Part shown: positions 25,224-32,476 of the stretch, piece by piece
Numbering within the stretch: position 1 is the stretch's first letter
How the letters are laid out: each line of letters starts with the position of its first letter
Assembly: GCF_003143855.1 (NCBI RefSeq)
Contig: NZ_QFRK01000026.1
Coordinates: 1 to 43,729 of the forward strand
Source of the DNA: Streptomyces sp. NWU339
Lineage (GTDB): Bacteria > Actinomycetota > Actinomycetes > Streptomycetales > Streptomycetaceae
DNA length: 43,729 bases
Reading direction: 5' to 3'
The notes under the pieces: model-generated
Database searches by the model: none
What the model was told of the DNA's origin: nothing
The model's input: only the letters and a program-made list of their open reading frames with translations
Translations under genes and position numbers: made by a program

Positions 25224-26306
25224 CTACTCGTCCGAGGAGAACCGCACCGCCCCCGCCGGTATCCGTGCGTCGCACCACACCCGCACCCCGTCCCGGAGTT
25301 CGTTGCGGGCGCCGATGACCGCGCCGTCGCCTATGACCGTCCCGGTGAGGACCGACCGCTCCCCCACCCGCGCGCGCGTGCCGATCAGCGAGTCGGTGAC
25401 GACCGCGCCGGGTTCGATGACCGCACCCGGCAGGATCGTGCTGCCGAAGACGCGCGCGCCCTCCGCCACGAACGCGCCCTCGCCCACCACCGTCCCGCCC
25501 GCCAGCTTGGCGTCCGGTGCCACCGTCGCCGTCGGCAGGACCAGCCGGTCGCCGCAGCGGCCGGGGACCGCCGGGGACGGGGCGCGGCCCAGCACCAGGT
25601 CCGCGGAGCCGCGGACGAAGGCGGCCGGGGTACCGAGGTCCAGCCAGTACGTGGAGTCGACCAGACCCTGGAGGTGTGCCCCCGCCGACAGCAGGCCCGG
25701 GAACGTCTCCCGCTCCACCGACACCGGCCGGCCCGTCGGGATCGTGTCGATGACCGAGCGGCGGAACACGTACGCCCCCGCGTTGATCTGGTCGGTGACG
25801 ATCTCCTCGGGCGTCTGCGGCTTCTCCAGGAACGCCAGGACCCTGCCCGTGTCGTCCGTGGGCACCAGTCCGTACGCCCGTGGGTCGGTCACCTTCGTCA
25901 GGTGCAGCGAGACGTCCGCGCCCGTCGTCTCGTGGGTGCGCACCAGCGCCCGGATGTCCAGGCCCGTGAGGATGTCGCCGTTGAAGATCAGCACGGGTTC
26001 GTCCGGGCCGGAGTGCAGCCGGGAGGCGACGTTGCGGATCGCGCCGCCCGTGCCGAGCGGCTCCACCTCCGTCACGTACTCGATGTGGAGCCCCAGCGAC
26101 GACCCGTCGCCGAAGTACGGTTCGAAGACCTCGGCCAGATAGGACGTGGCCAGGACGATGTGCTCGACGCCCGCCGCTCTCGCTCTCGCCAGCTGGTGCG
26201 TGAGGAAGGGCACCCCGGCAGCCCGGACCATGGGCTTCGGTGTGTGCACCGTGAGCGGGCGCAACCGCGTGCCCTTGCCGCCGACCAGGAGGATCGCTTC
26301 TGTCAC
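25224..26306 (-). CDS. Sugar-1-phosphate nucleotidyltransferase, probable GDP-mannose pyrophosphorylase
   Basis: A 360-residue cytosolic enzyme starting (GTG) with TEAILLVGGKGTRLRPLT, the nucleotide-binding signature of NDP-sugar pyrophosphorylases, followed by TPKPMVRAAGVPFL. Other motifs are EPLGTGGAIRNV, LIFNGDILTGLDI (metal-binding GD), FLEKPQ, INAGAYVFRR and STYWLDLGTP. The C-terminal ~110 residues are a left-handed beta-helix of hexapeptide repeats (GGTVVGEGAFVAEGARVFGS, GAVIEPGAVV). It resembles ManC-type mannose-1-phosphate guanylyltransferases and is the counterpart of the mycobacterial enzyme at this locus. With manA and manB it would complete GDP-mannose synthesis; a glucose- or other hexose-1-phosphate specificity cannot be excluded. 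A hairpin just upstream separates it from the amidase gene. Confidence 0.88.
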   Translation of the reverse strand: MTEAILLVGGKGTRLRPLTVHTPKPMVRAAGVPFLTHQLARARAAGVEHIVLATSYLAEVFEPYFGDGSSLGLHIEYVTEVEPLGTGGAIRNVASRLHSGPDEPVLIFNGDILTGLDIRALVRTHETTGADVSLHLTKVTDPRAYGLVPTDDTGRVLAFLEKPQTPEEIVTDQINAGAYVFRRSVIDTIPTGRPVSVERETFPGLLSAGAHLQGLVDSTYWLDLGTPAAFVRGSADLVLGRAPSPAVPGRCGDRLVLPTATVAPDAKLAGGTVVGEGAFVAEGARVFGSTILPGAVIEPGAVVTDSLIGTRARVGERSVLTGTVIGDGAVIGARNELRDGVRVWCDARIPAGAVRFSSDE

Positions 26307-26331
26307 CTGTCGTCTCTGCTTCCTGCCGGGA

Positions 26332-26355
26332 CCGGCCGAACTGTCTTTCGGCCGG
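26332..26355. terminator. Hairpin terminator between amidase and nucleotidyltransferase genes
   Basis: CCGGCCGAA (26332-26340) and TTCGGCCGG (26347-26355) form a perfect 9-bp stem with loop CTGTCT, about 80 nt beyond the amidase stop and 26 nt before the nucleotidyltransferase start. Confidence 0.6.
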
Positions 26356-26436
26356 CCAGTTTATGCAGACCGTTCCACAGCGCTTTCGACGGTGTGTCTC
26401 CGGCAGGAAGGATCCGGCCCGGCGGCTCCGCGCAGA

Positions 26437-27765
26437 TCAGCGGCCCTGGTAACCGGCCGCCGTGGAGCGGGTGGTGCCGAGCTGGTCGTAGAGCTTCCCC
26501 CCTGGGCACAGGGTGTTGAACCCGTCCCGGTGACCGGAGATCACGTTCAGTCGTACCTTCGTGCCTTTTGCGTAGAGATTGCCACCGCCGGACGTCAGAT
26601 ATGTCTTCGCGTTCGGATCCACGCCGTACAGCCCGAGCTTCCACGCGGTGAGCCGGGCGACGCCCTTCACCGCCGAGTCCGACGGTTCCGTGGAGTCGTA
26701 CGTGCCGAGAACCGCCACCCCCATGGTGTCGGAGTTGAACCCCAGAGTGTGGGCGCCCAGGACCGGCTCCGCCACTCCCCCGGCACGGCCCTCGTAGACC
26801 TTTCCGCACTTGTCGACGAGGAAGTTGTAGCCGATGTCCCGCCAGCCCATGCTCTCCGTGTGGTAGCGGTAGATACCGCGGATGAGCGAGGGTGCCTCCT
26901 CGCACGTGTAGTCGTTGCCGGAGGCGGTGTGGTGCACGAAGGCCGCATCGACCTCGTCCGTGTAGACGAACCCCTCCGCCCGCAGGCTCTCGTCCGCCCC
27001 CCAGTCGGCCCGCGTGACGACGTCGGGCCGCGGGCCGATGTACGGATTCGCCCGCTGCCGCGCGACCGTTCCTTTCCGCTGCGCGCCGGTGCCGCCTGCC
27101 GTGCCGTCCGCCGACGGGGTGCCCTCGCCGGGGTCGACGAGTTCGAGGCGCATCCCGGACGGCAGCGGCAGGGCTGTGTTCTCGGCGCTCTCGGCGCTCT
27201 CGGCGCTCTCAGGGTTCTCGTCAGCCGTACCGGTGCGCCCCGGGCTTCCGGACTCCGCCAGGACCCTGATCTCCACTCCGTCCGAGTCGCCCACCCACAG
27301 CGGTGCGGTGGCGCCGCGGACCCGGCCCGAGGCGCGTTCCCCGCTGTCGGAGGTGCCGGGGTCGGCCGCGTGGTCGGCGTTGCGGGCCTCGACGTCCCGC
27401 CAGTCGGACCAGGAACCGGTGCGGGCCGCGCGGGTGCGGACCTGGACCCGGCCCTGGAGTTCGGCGGCGGGGTCGTCCCAGACGACGCCGAGGAGGGAGA
27501 AGTTCCTTACGGACCGGGGGGTCAGACCGAACGTGGCGGCGCCGGAGGCACGGTCGGGGTCGAGGGGTTGCAGGGGCAGCGACTCGGTGCTGCCCGCGGT
27601 ACCGGACCCGGCCGTCACCGCCGCACGCGGAGCCGCCCGGGTCGGCTGCCCCGGCCCCGCGGTCGCCGCGCCGGCGGACGGCGCAAGGGGGAGCGCGAGA
27701 GCGGTCGCGCAGGTGACACCGATGGCGGAAGCAGGAATTCTACGCATGCCCCTGATCTTGGACAT
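26437..27765 (-). CDS. Secreted N-acetylmuramoyl-L-alanine amidase (PGRP / amidase_2 type)
   Basis: A 442-residue exported wall hydrolase. The N terminus MSKIRGMRRIPASAIGVTCA with a hydrophobic core and an Ala-rich AGAATA region is a signal peptide (about 1-34). Residues ~50-210 form a variable linker region with an ESAESAESAEN repeat. The PGRP-type amidase domain spans about 240-440: VTRADWGADES, AAFVHHTASGNDYTC (zinc ligand His), YRYHTESMGWRDIGYNFLVD, GRAGGVAEPVLGAHT, and NVISGHRDGFNTLCPG (ligand His and Cys). It should cut the bond between N-acetylmuramic acid and L-alanine in peptidoglycan. Two starts are possible, ATG at 27765 or ATG at 27747; only the latter has an AGGGG nearby. The long upstream frame (to 28560) is antisense noise. 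Confidence 0.92.
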   Translation of the reverse strand: MSKIRGMRRIPASAIGVTCATALALPLAPSAGAATAGPGQPTRAAPRAAVTAGSGTAGSTESLPLQPLDPDRASGAATFGLTPRSVRNFSLLGVVWDDPAAELQGRVQVRTRAARTGSWSDWRDVEARNADHAADPGTSDSGERASGRVRGATAPLWVGDSDGVEIRVLAESGSPGRTGTADENPESAESAESAENTALPLPSGMRLELVDPGEGTPSADGTAGGTGAQRKGTVARQRANPYIGPRPDVVTRADWGADESLRAEGFVYTDEVDAAFVHHTASGNDYTCEEAPSLIRGIYRYHTESMGWRDIGYNFLVDKCGKVYEGRAGGVAEPVLGAHTLGFNSDTMGVAVLGTYDSTEPSDSAVKGVARLTAWKLGLYGVDPNAKTYLTSGGGNLYAKGTKVRLNVISGHRDGFNTLCPGGKLYDQLGTTRSTAAGYQGR

Positions 27766-27784
27766 AGCCACACAAATATGTCCA
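27759..27784. promoter_or_regulatory. Inverted repeat over the amidase start
   Basis: TGGACATA (27759-27766) and TATGTCCA (27777-27784) are exact inverted repeats separated by 10 bp. They overlap the ATG at 27765 and the likely transcription start of the amidase gene. The arms share GACATA/TATGTC with the palindrome at 19770-19800. It is a candidate repressor site. Confidence 0.45.
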
Positions 27785-27876
27785 TCGGGGAATTGACGGA
27801 CTGTCGGGGTCCGTTCCACCGAACCGGTGCCCCCGCCACCCGGTGCGCACAGCCGCGTCCGCGTACGCTTGCGCGG

Positions 27877-28632
27877 GTGAACGCCACCGACCGCACCCCC
27901 GCCGACCTGCTGGGTTCCGCACTCGCCGCGGACCCGGGCCGCCCCCTGGTGACCTTCTACGACGACGCCACGGGCGAACGCGTCGAATTGTCCGTGGCCA
28001 CCTTCGCCAACTGGGTGGCCAAGACCGCGAACCTGCTCCAGGACGAACTGTCCGCCGAGCCGGGCGACCGCGTGTCGCTCCTGCTGCCCGCGCACTGGCA
28101 GACGGCCGTGTGGCTGCTGGCGTGCGCGTCGGTGGGCGCGGTCGCGGACGTGTCCGGCGACCCGGCGGCCGCCGACGTCGTGGTGAGCGGGCCGGACTCG
28201 CTGGAGGCCGCGCGGGCGTGCTCGGGCGCGCGGATCGCGCTGGCGCTCAGACCGCTCGGGGGACGCTTCCCGCAGCCTCCGGAGGGCTTCGCCGACTACG
28301 CCGTGGAGGTGCCGGGGCAGGGCGACCGGTTCGCGCCGTACGCGCCGGTCGACCCCGAAGCTCCGGCGCTGATCGCGGCGGGGCGGGAGTTCACCGGGGC
28401 CGAGGTGGTGGAACGGGCCCGCGCGGAGGCTACGGACCTCGGACTGACCGGACCGGGCTCGCGCATCCTGTCGGGCCTGTCGTACGACACGTGGGAGGGC
28501 CTGCACGCGGGCCTGTACGGGCCGCTGGCGACCGGCGGTTCGGTGGTGCTGTGCCGCCACCTGGACCGGCTCGGGGACGAGGCCCTGGACAAGCGCGTCG
28601 AAAGCGAACGGGTCACGGTCATCTCCCGCTAG
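27877..28632 (+). CDS. TIGR03089 family protein
   Basis: A 251-residue protein from a GTG start (VNATDRTPADLLGSAL). It resembles the N-terminal part of AMP-binding (acyl-adenylating) enzymes: FYDDATGERVELSVATFANWVAKTANLL and EPGDRVSLLLPAHWQTAVWLLACASVGAVA are the recognisable segments. It lacks the ATP-binding P-loop motif and the C-terminal domain, as is normal for the actinobacterial TIGR03089 family, whose function is unknown. TACGCT ends eight bases before the GTG and no ribosome-binding site is seen, so it may be leaderless. It is divergent from the amidase gene and 219 bp ahead of the first LCP gene; that gap shows nothing notable. Confidence 0.85.
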   Translation: MNATDRTPADLLGSALAADPGRPLVTFYDDATGERVELSVATFANWVAKTANLLQDELSAEPGDRVSLLLPAHWQTAVWLLACASVGAVADVSGDPAAADVVVSGPDSLEAARACSGARIALALRPLGGRFPQPPEGFADYAVEVPGQGDRFAPYAPVDPEAPALIAAGREFTGAEVVERARAEATDLGLTGPGSRILSGLSYDTWEGLHAGLYGPLATGGSVVLCRHLDRLGDEALDKRVESERVTVISR

Positions 28633-28851
28633 CGGGCGGCTTCGCCGCGGCCCGGCCCCGCTCGACGCGGACGGACTCGTCCAAACCGAACCCGCCGGGC
28701 CGTGCTCCGTTCGCCGTGCCCCGCACCCCGTCCCCCGTACGGCTCAGCAGTACCCGCCTCCGCCCCGCATCCGGGTCATCGTCGTATCAGCGGCACGCAC
28801 GGCACGTACGGCCTCCACCGCACGCCGTACGCAGCGAGGGGTGGAACGGTC

Positions 28852-30141
28852 ATGAGCGACACCGCAGGCACGTCCCCCGCGGGCGCGGGGGACGGACGCG
28901 CCCTCGGGCCGGGGACGGGAGCCTCGGCGAGCAAAACGGGGCTGGCGCGGCGCAGGCGGCGACGGTGGGTACGGGGCACCGGGCTCGGTCTCGCCACGCT
29001 GCTCACCCTGGCCGCCGGGACCGGGTGGGCGGTGTACGTGAAGCTCGACGGGAACATCACGCCGGACGAGGCAGCCGCGGCCGAACTCGCGCGGTTCGAG
29101 AAGGAACGGCCCACCGCGCTGGTCGAGGAGGCCCAAAACATCCTGCTGATCGGCTCGGACTCGCGCTCCGGGGACGACAACCGCCGCTACGGCCGGGACT
29201 CGGGGACGGAGCGGTCCGACACCGCGATCCTGCTGCATCTGTCGGCGGGCCGGCGCAGCGCCACCGCCGTGTCCCTGCCCCGTGACCTGATGGTGGCCGT
29301 GCCGGGCTGCCTGCGCGGGGACGGCACCCGTGCCGAGCCCGTGTTCGCGATGTTCAACCAGGCCTTCCAGCGGGGTGGTTCGGCCTGTGCCATCCGCACC
29401 GTCGAGAAACTCACCGGCATTCGCGTGGACCATCACATCGTCGTGGACTTCCACGGTTTCAAGGAGATGGTCGAGGCGGTCGACGGCGTCGAGGTGTGCC
29501 TGCGCGAACCCATCGACGACAAGGCGGCGAAACTGAGACTGCCCGCGGGCCGGGTGACGCTGAACGGGGAACAGGCCCTCGGTTATGTCCGCGCCCGCAA
29601 ATCGCTCGGTGACGGCAGCGACACGCACCGTATGGAACGTCAGCAGCGGTTCCTCGGGGCGCTCGCCAACAAGGTGCGCGGCAATGACGTTCTGCTGAAT
29701 CCGGTGAAGCTGTATCCCCTTCTGGACGCGGCCACTTCGGCACTGACGACCGACCCGGAACTGGCGAGTCTGCGCGGTTTGTACGAACTCGTCCGCGGGC
29801 TGCGCGAGATCCCCACGGAACACGTGCAATTCCTCACCGTCCCACGAGAGCCGTATGCCGCCGACGCCAATCGGGACCAACTCGCCCAGCCCGAGGCGGA
29901 GGCGCTGTTCGCGCGGCTGCGCAGGGACGCCTCGGTGACGGTCGCACAGGAGGCGGCACAGGATCCCGGCGCTGGAGCCGACTCCGGAACCGACTCCGGC
30001 ACACCGTCCGGGAATTCGGACGACAGAAGCACGGAAAGTGACGGAAAGGTCACTCAAAAGGAATCCGCGGAGCCGTCCGGGGCCCCTTCCCCCACGCCCA
30101 CATTCTCCGGAAACACGGCCGCCGAGGACGGCTGCACGTAA
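28852..30141 (+). CDS. LytR-CpsA-Psr (LCP) family wall-polymer ligase, copy 1
   Basis: A 429-residue membrane-anchored extracytoplasmic protein. A basic stretch (RRRRRRW) precedes the single membrane helix (about 43-63). The LCP domain (about 95-300) has NILLIGSDSRSGD, SDTAILLHLSAGRRSATAVS, the catalytic-region LPRDLMVAVPG (R144), IRTVEKLTGIRVDHHIVVDF, VDGVEVCLREPIDD and QALGYVRARKSLGDGSD. LCP enzymes transfer undecaprenyl-linked glycopolymers onto peptidoglycan. Unlike copies 2-5 it has no C-terminal LytR_C domain; the tail from about 370 is Ser/Thr/Glu/Pro-rich, ending DGCT. The ATG at 28852 has GAGGGG upstream. It is the first of five LCP genes between here and 38718. Confidence 0.93.
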   Translation: MSDTAGTSPAGAGDGRALGPGTGASASKTGLARRRRRRWVRGTGLGLATLLTLAAGTGWAVYVKLDGNITPDEAAAAELARFEKERPTALVEEAQNILLIGSDSRSGDDNRRYGRDSGTERSDTAILLHLSAGRRSATAVSLPRDLMVAVPGCLRGDGTRAEPVFAMFNQAFQRGGSACAIRTVEKLTGIRVDHHIVVDFHGFKEMVEAVDGVEVCLREPIDDKAAKLRLPAGRVTLNGEQALGYVRARKSLGDGSDTHRMERQQRFLGALANKVRGNDVLLNPVKLYPLLDAATSALTTDPELASLRGLYELVRGLREIPTEHVQFLTVPREPYAADANRDQLAQPEAEALFARLRRDASVTVAQEAAQDPGAGADSGTDSGTPSGNSDDRSTESDGKVTQKESAEPSGAPSPTPTFSGNTAAEDGCT

Positions 30142-30190
30142 AGCCGACACACAGGTAACTCCAAGACTGTGAAGTCATGTCAAGGGATAT

Positions 30191-30273
30191 GGGCGAATTG
30201 CCCAGTTGTAGGAACATGGAATGCGCCACCGGCGTCGCCGGAAGTCATTCCGTGCCGTTAGTGTGAGCGCTCC
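30191..30273 (+). promoter_or_regulatory. Upstream boxes shared by LCP copies 2 and 3 (copy 2)
   Basis: GGGCGAATTGCCC (30191-30203), a near-palindrome, and TTAGTGTGAGCGCTCC (30258-30273) lie 67 bp apart. The same two boxes, with the same 67-bp spacing, occur before LCP copy 3. The TAGTGT hexamer could be a -10. The rest of the gap 30142-30380 shows only GGAAC at 30211 with a weak CGTC 17 bp downstream. Confidence 0.45.
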
Positions 30274-30380
30274 GGTGCGCGCGCACCCGAGGTTCGTCCT
30301 GCAGTCGCGCACTGCGTGACCGACCGGGCGCCCAGGAGGGGAAGGGCGCCGCGTGGCACCGACGGAGGACGCAAACGACC

Positions 30381-32195
30381 GTGGACGCGCAAGGCCGTGG
30401 GCGGGGCAACGAGATGGACCCCGCAGACCAGTGGGTGCTCAACCCGGACACCGGCGATTACGAACTGCGGCTGAACGATTCCGCACCGCAGTCACCGATC
30501 CCCTCTCCCCGCAGACCGCGCCCCTCCGGCACGGGTGCGGGCAAGGGCACCGGCGCCGGTGCGCCGCGCGGCCGTACCGATGCGCCCGGGCGCACGGCGG
30601 AGCGCCCCGCCGGCCGCAGGACGGCCGAGCGCGGGGCGGCCGAGCGCGGGACACCCGAACGTGAGGCACCGCCGTCGCGCAGGCGCCGGGGTGCGCCGGA
30701 GGAGCCGCCGCCGGGCCGGCGCGGACGCCGGCCGGTGAAGAAGAAGTCGAAGGCGAAGAAGGTCCTGCTCTGGACGGTCGGGACGATGGCGTTCGTGGTG
30801 CTCGCCACCGGCACGGCCGGCTACCTGTATCTGGAGCACCTCAACGACAACATCGACTCCATCCCCGACGACGGCGCGAGCACCGGTGGCTTCCAGAAGG
30901 ACAAGGCCATCAACATCCTGCTGATCGGCACCGACAAACGCACCGGCTCCGGCAACGACGGCTACGGCGACAAGAACAGCGCCGGGCACGCGGACACCAC
31001 GATCCTGCTGCACGTCTCCAAGGACCGCACCAACGCCACCGCGCTCAGCATCCCGCGCGACCTCATCGTCGACATCCCCGACTGCCCCACGACACTGGAG
31101 GACGGGACGGAGAAGGTGATCCCGGGGCTGCAGGGCGCCCGGTTCAACCGCAGCCTCGGCGAGGGCGAACGTACGCCGAGCTGCACCATGCGGACCGTCA
31201 CCGAGCTGACCGGGATCACGCCGGACAACTTCATGGTGGCCGACTTCAACGCGATCAAGACTCTCACCACGGCGGTCGAAGGCGTGGAGGTCTGCGTGGC
31301 GAAGGACATCGACGACCCGAAATCCCATCTGAATCTGAAAAAGGGCACGCACACCATCGAGGGTGAGGAGGCGCTGGCGTACGTGCGCACCCGGTACTCC
31401 GTCGGCACCGGCGGCGACCTGAGCCGGATCGGGCTGCAACAGCAGTTCCTCAGCGCGCTGATGAGGAAGCTGAAGTCCAACGACACCCTCACCAGCCCCT
31501 CGAAGATGCTCAAGTTGGCGGATGCGGGCACCAAGGCGCTCACTGTCGATACCCAGTTGAACGAAATCAACAAGCTGAAGGACCTCGGTCTGGAGCTGGG
31601 CAAGCTCAACACCAAGAACCTGACCTTCACCACGATCCCGGTGGAGGACAACCCCGCGGAGACGGTGAAGGCGACCGTCGTCCTCCAGGAGCCCAAAGCG
31701 ACGCAGGTGTTCGACCTGATCAAGAACGACGTGTCGTTCACCGAGGTCAAGCAGCAGGAGAAGAAGGAGAAGGCCGCCGTCGCCGCCCGCCTCAAGGGCC
31801 CCAAGGCAGAGGCCTCCGAGGTCCGGGTGCGGGTCTTCAACGGCGGTGCCCCGTCGGGCAGCGCCCAGGACATGCTCAACTGGCTCCAGCTCGAGGAGGG
31901 CGTCAGCAAGTCGGAGAACGCCGGCAACGCCCCGAAGACGCTGAAGAAGACCACCCTCGAGTACGCGCCCGACCAGGCCGACCAGGCCCGCCGCCTCGCC
32001 GACATCCTCGGCCTGTCCGGCTCGGGGATGAAGCCCGGCGAGAGCGCCACCAACGCCCAGGGACTGCCCACGATGACACTGACCCTCGGCGAGGACTTCA
32101 AGGGTGCGGGCACATCGTTGACGACTCCGTCCAAAGCACCGGACGAAGTCGTCAAGGACACGTCCACGGCGGACAAGGTCGAGTGCGCCGAATGA
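30381..32195 (+). CDS. LytR-CpsA-Psr (LCP) family wall-polymer ligase, copy 2, with LytR_C domain
   Basis: A 604-residue type II membrane protein from a GTG start (VDAQGRGRGNEMDPADQW). The first ~126 residues are cytoplasmic: a conserved start motif DPADQWVLNPDTGDYELRL, then an Arg/Pro/Ala-rich stretch. The membrane helix (about 128-150) is followed by the LCP domain (about 176-390: NILLIGTDKRTGSG, HADTTILLHVSKDRTNATAL, SIPRDLIVDIPDC, AYVRTRYSVGTGGDLSR) and a C-terminal LytR_C domain (about 475-570: EVRVRVFNGGAPSGSA, YAPDQADQARRLADILG). The GTG has GGAGGA 11 bases upstream. A stronger AGGAGGGG serves a GTG at 30353 in another frame. Its C-terminal coding DNA is almost identical to that of copy 3. 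Confidence 0.94.
   Translation: MDAQGRGRGNEMDPADQWVLNPDTGDYELRLNDSAPQSPIPSPRRPRPSGTGAGKGTGAGAPRGRTDAPGRTAERPAGRRTAERGAAERGTPEREAPPSRRRRGAPEEPPPGRRGRRPVKKKSKAKKVLLWTVGTMAFVVLATGTAGYLYLEHLNDNIDSIPDDGASTGGFQKDKAINILLIGTDKRTGSGNDGYGDKNSAGHADTTILLHVSKDRTNATALSIPRDLIVDIPDCPTTLEDGTEKVIPGLQGARFNRSLGEGERTPSCTMRTVTELTGITPDNFMVADFNAIKTLTTAVEGVEVCVAKDIDDPKSHLNLKKGTHTIEGEEALAYVRTRYSVGTGGDLSRIGLQQQFLSALMRKLKSNDTLTSPSKMLKLADAGTKALTVDTQLNEINKLKDLGLELGKLNTKNLTFTTIPVEDNPAETVKATVVLQEPKATQVFDLIKNDVSFTEVKQQEKKEKAAVAARLKGPKAEASEVRVRVFNGGAPSGSAQDMLNWLQLEEGVSKSENAGNAPKTLKKTTLEYAPDQADQARRLADILGLSGSGMKPGESATNAQGLPTMTLTLGEDFKGAGTSLTTPSKAPDEVVKDTSTADKVECAE
31774..32100 (+). repeat. 327-bp near-identical block shared with LCP copy 3
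   Basis: By reading both, 31774-32100 matches 33774-34100 with two differences (T/C near 31880; G/C near 32022). It covers the LytR_C coding part. Flanking coding sequence diverges clearly, which suggests recent gene conversion rather than simple recent duplication. Confidence 0.9.
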
Positions 32196-32279
32196 CCTGC
32201 CGGGCAGGCCACCGGGTGCCCCTGTAGGGCGGGTCCCACGGCAGGCAGGGAGCCGACAGCGCCATTTCCCCACCCAATA

Positions 32280-32362
32280 GGGCGATTTGCCCCGTTCCGG
32301 GGACGAGGAATTCGTCACTGAAGCCACTCCTCGCTCAGGCGGGCGGCTAATGTGAACGCTCC
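32280..32362 (+). promoter_or_regulatory. Upstream boxes shared by LCP copies 2 and 3 (copy 3)
   Basis: GGGCGATTTGCCC (32280-32292) and CTAATGTGAACGCTCC (32347-32362) repeat the arrangement seen before copy 2, with the same 67-bp spacing and nearly the same distance (197 versus 190 bp) from the first box to the LCP start codon. TAATGT is a plausible -10 hexamer. Confidence 0.45.
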
Positions 32363-32476
32363 AGCGCCCCGGCCGCGAGGACCGTCCTGGCGTCGCGCAC
32401 GGTGGTAACCAGTACGCGCGGACACCCTCTGGAGGGGGAGGATGCCGCGTGGCCCGGACGGAGGATTCGGACGAGC

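Noticed and set aside
27793..27817. Sigma-E promoter before the amidase (GGAAC-N14-CGTCAA)
   Set aside because: The spacer of 14 is two bases short of the site at LCP copy 4.
26437..28560. Amidase extended to 707 residues
   Set aside because: The extension is antisense to the TIGR03089 gene. The signal peptide at 27765/27747 marks the true N terminus.
30211..30236. Sigma-E promoter before LCP copy 2 (GGAAC-N17-CGTC)
   Set aside because: It lacks the TAA after CGTC, has a longer spacer, and the equivalent site is missing before copy 3.
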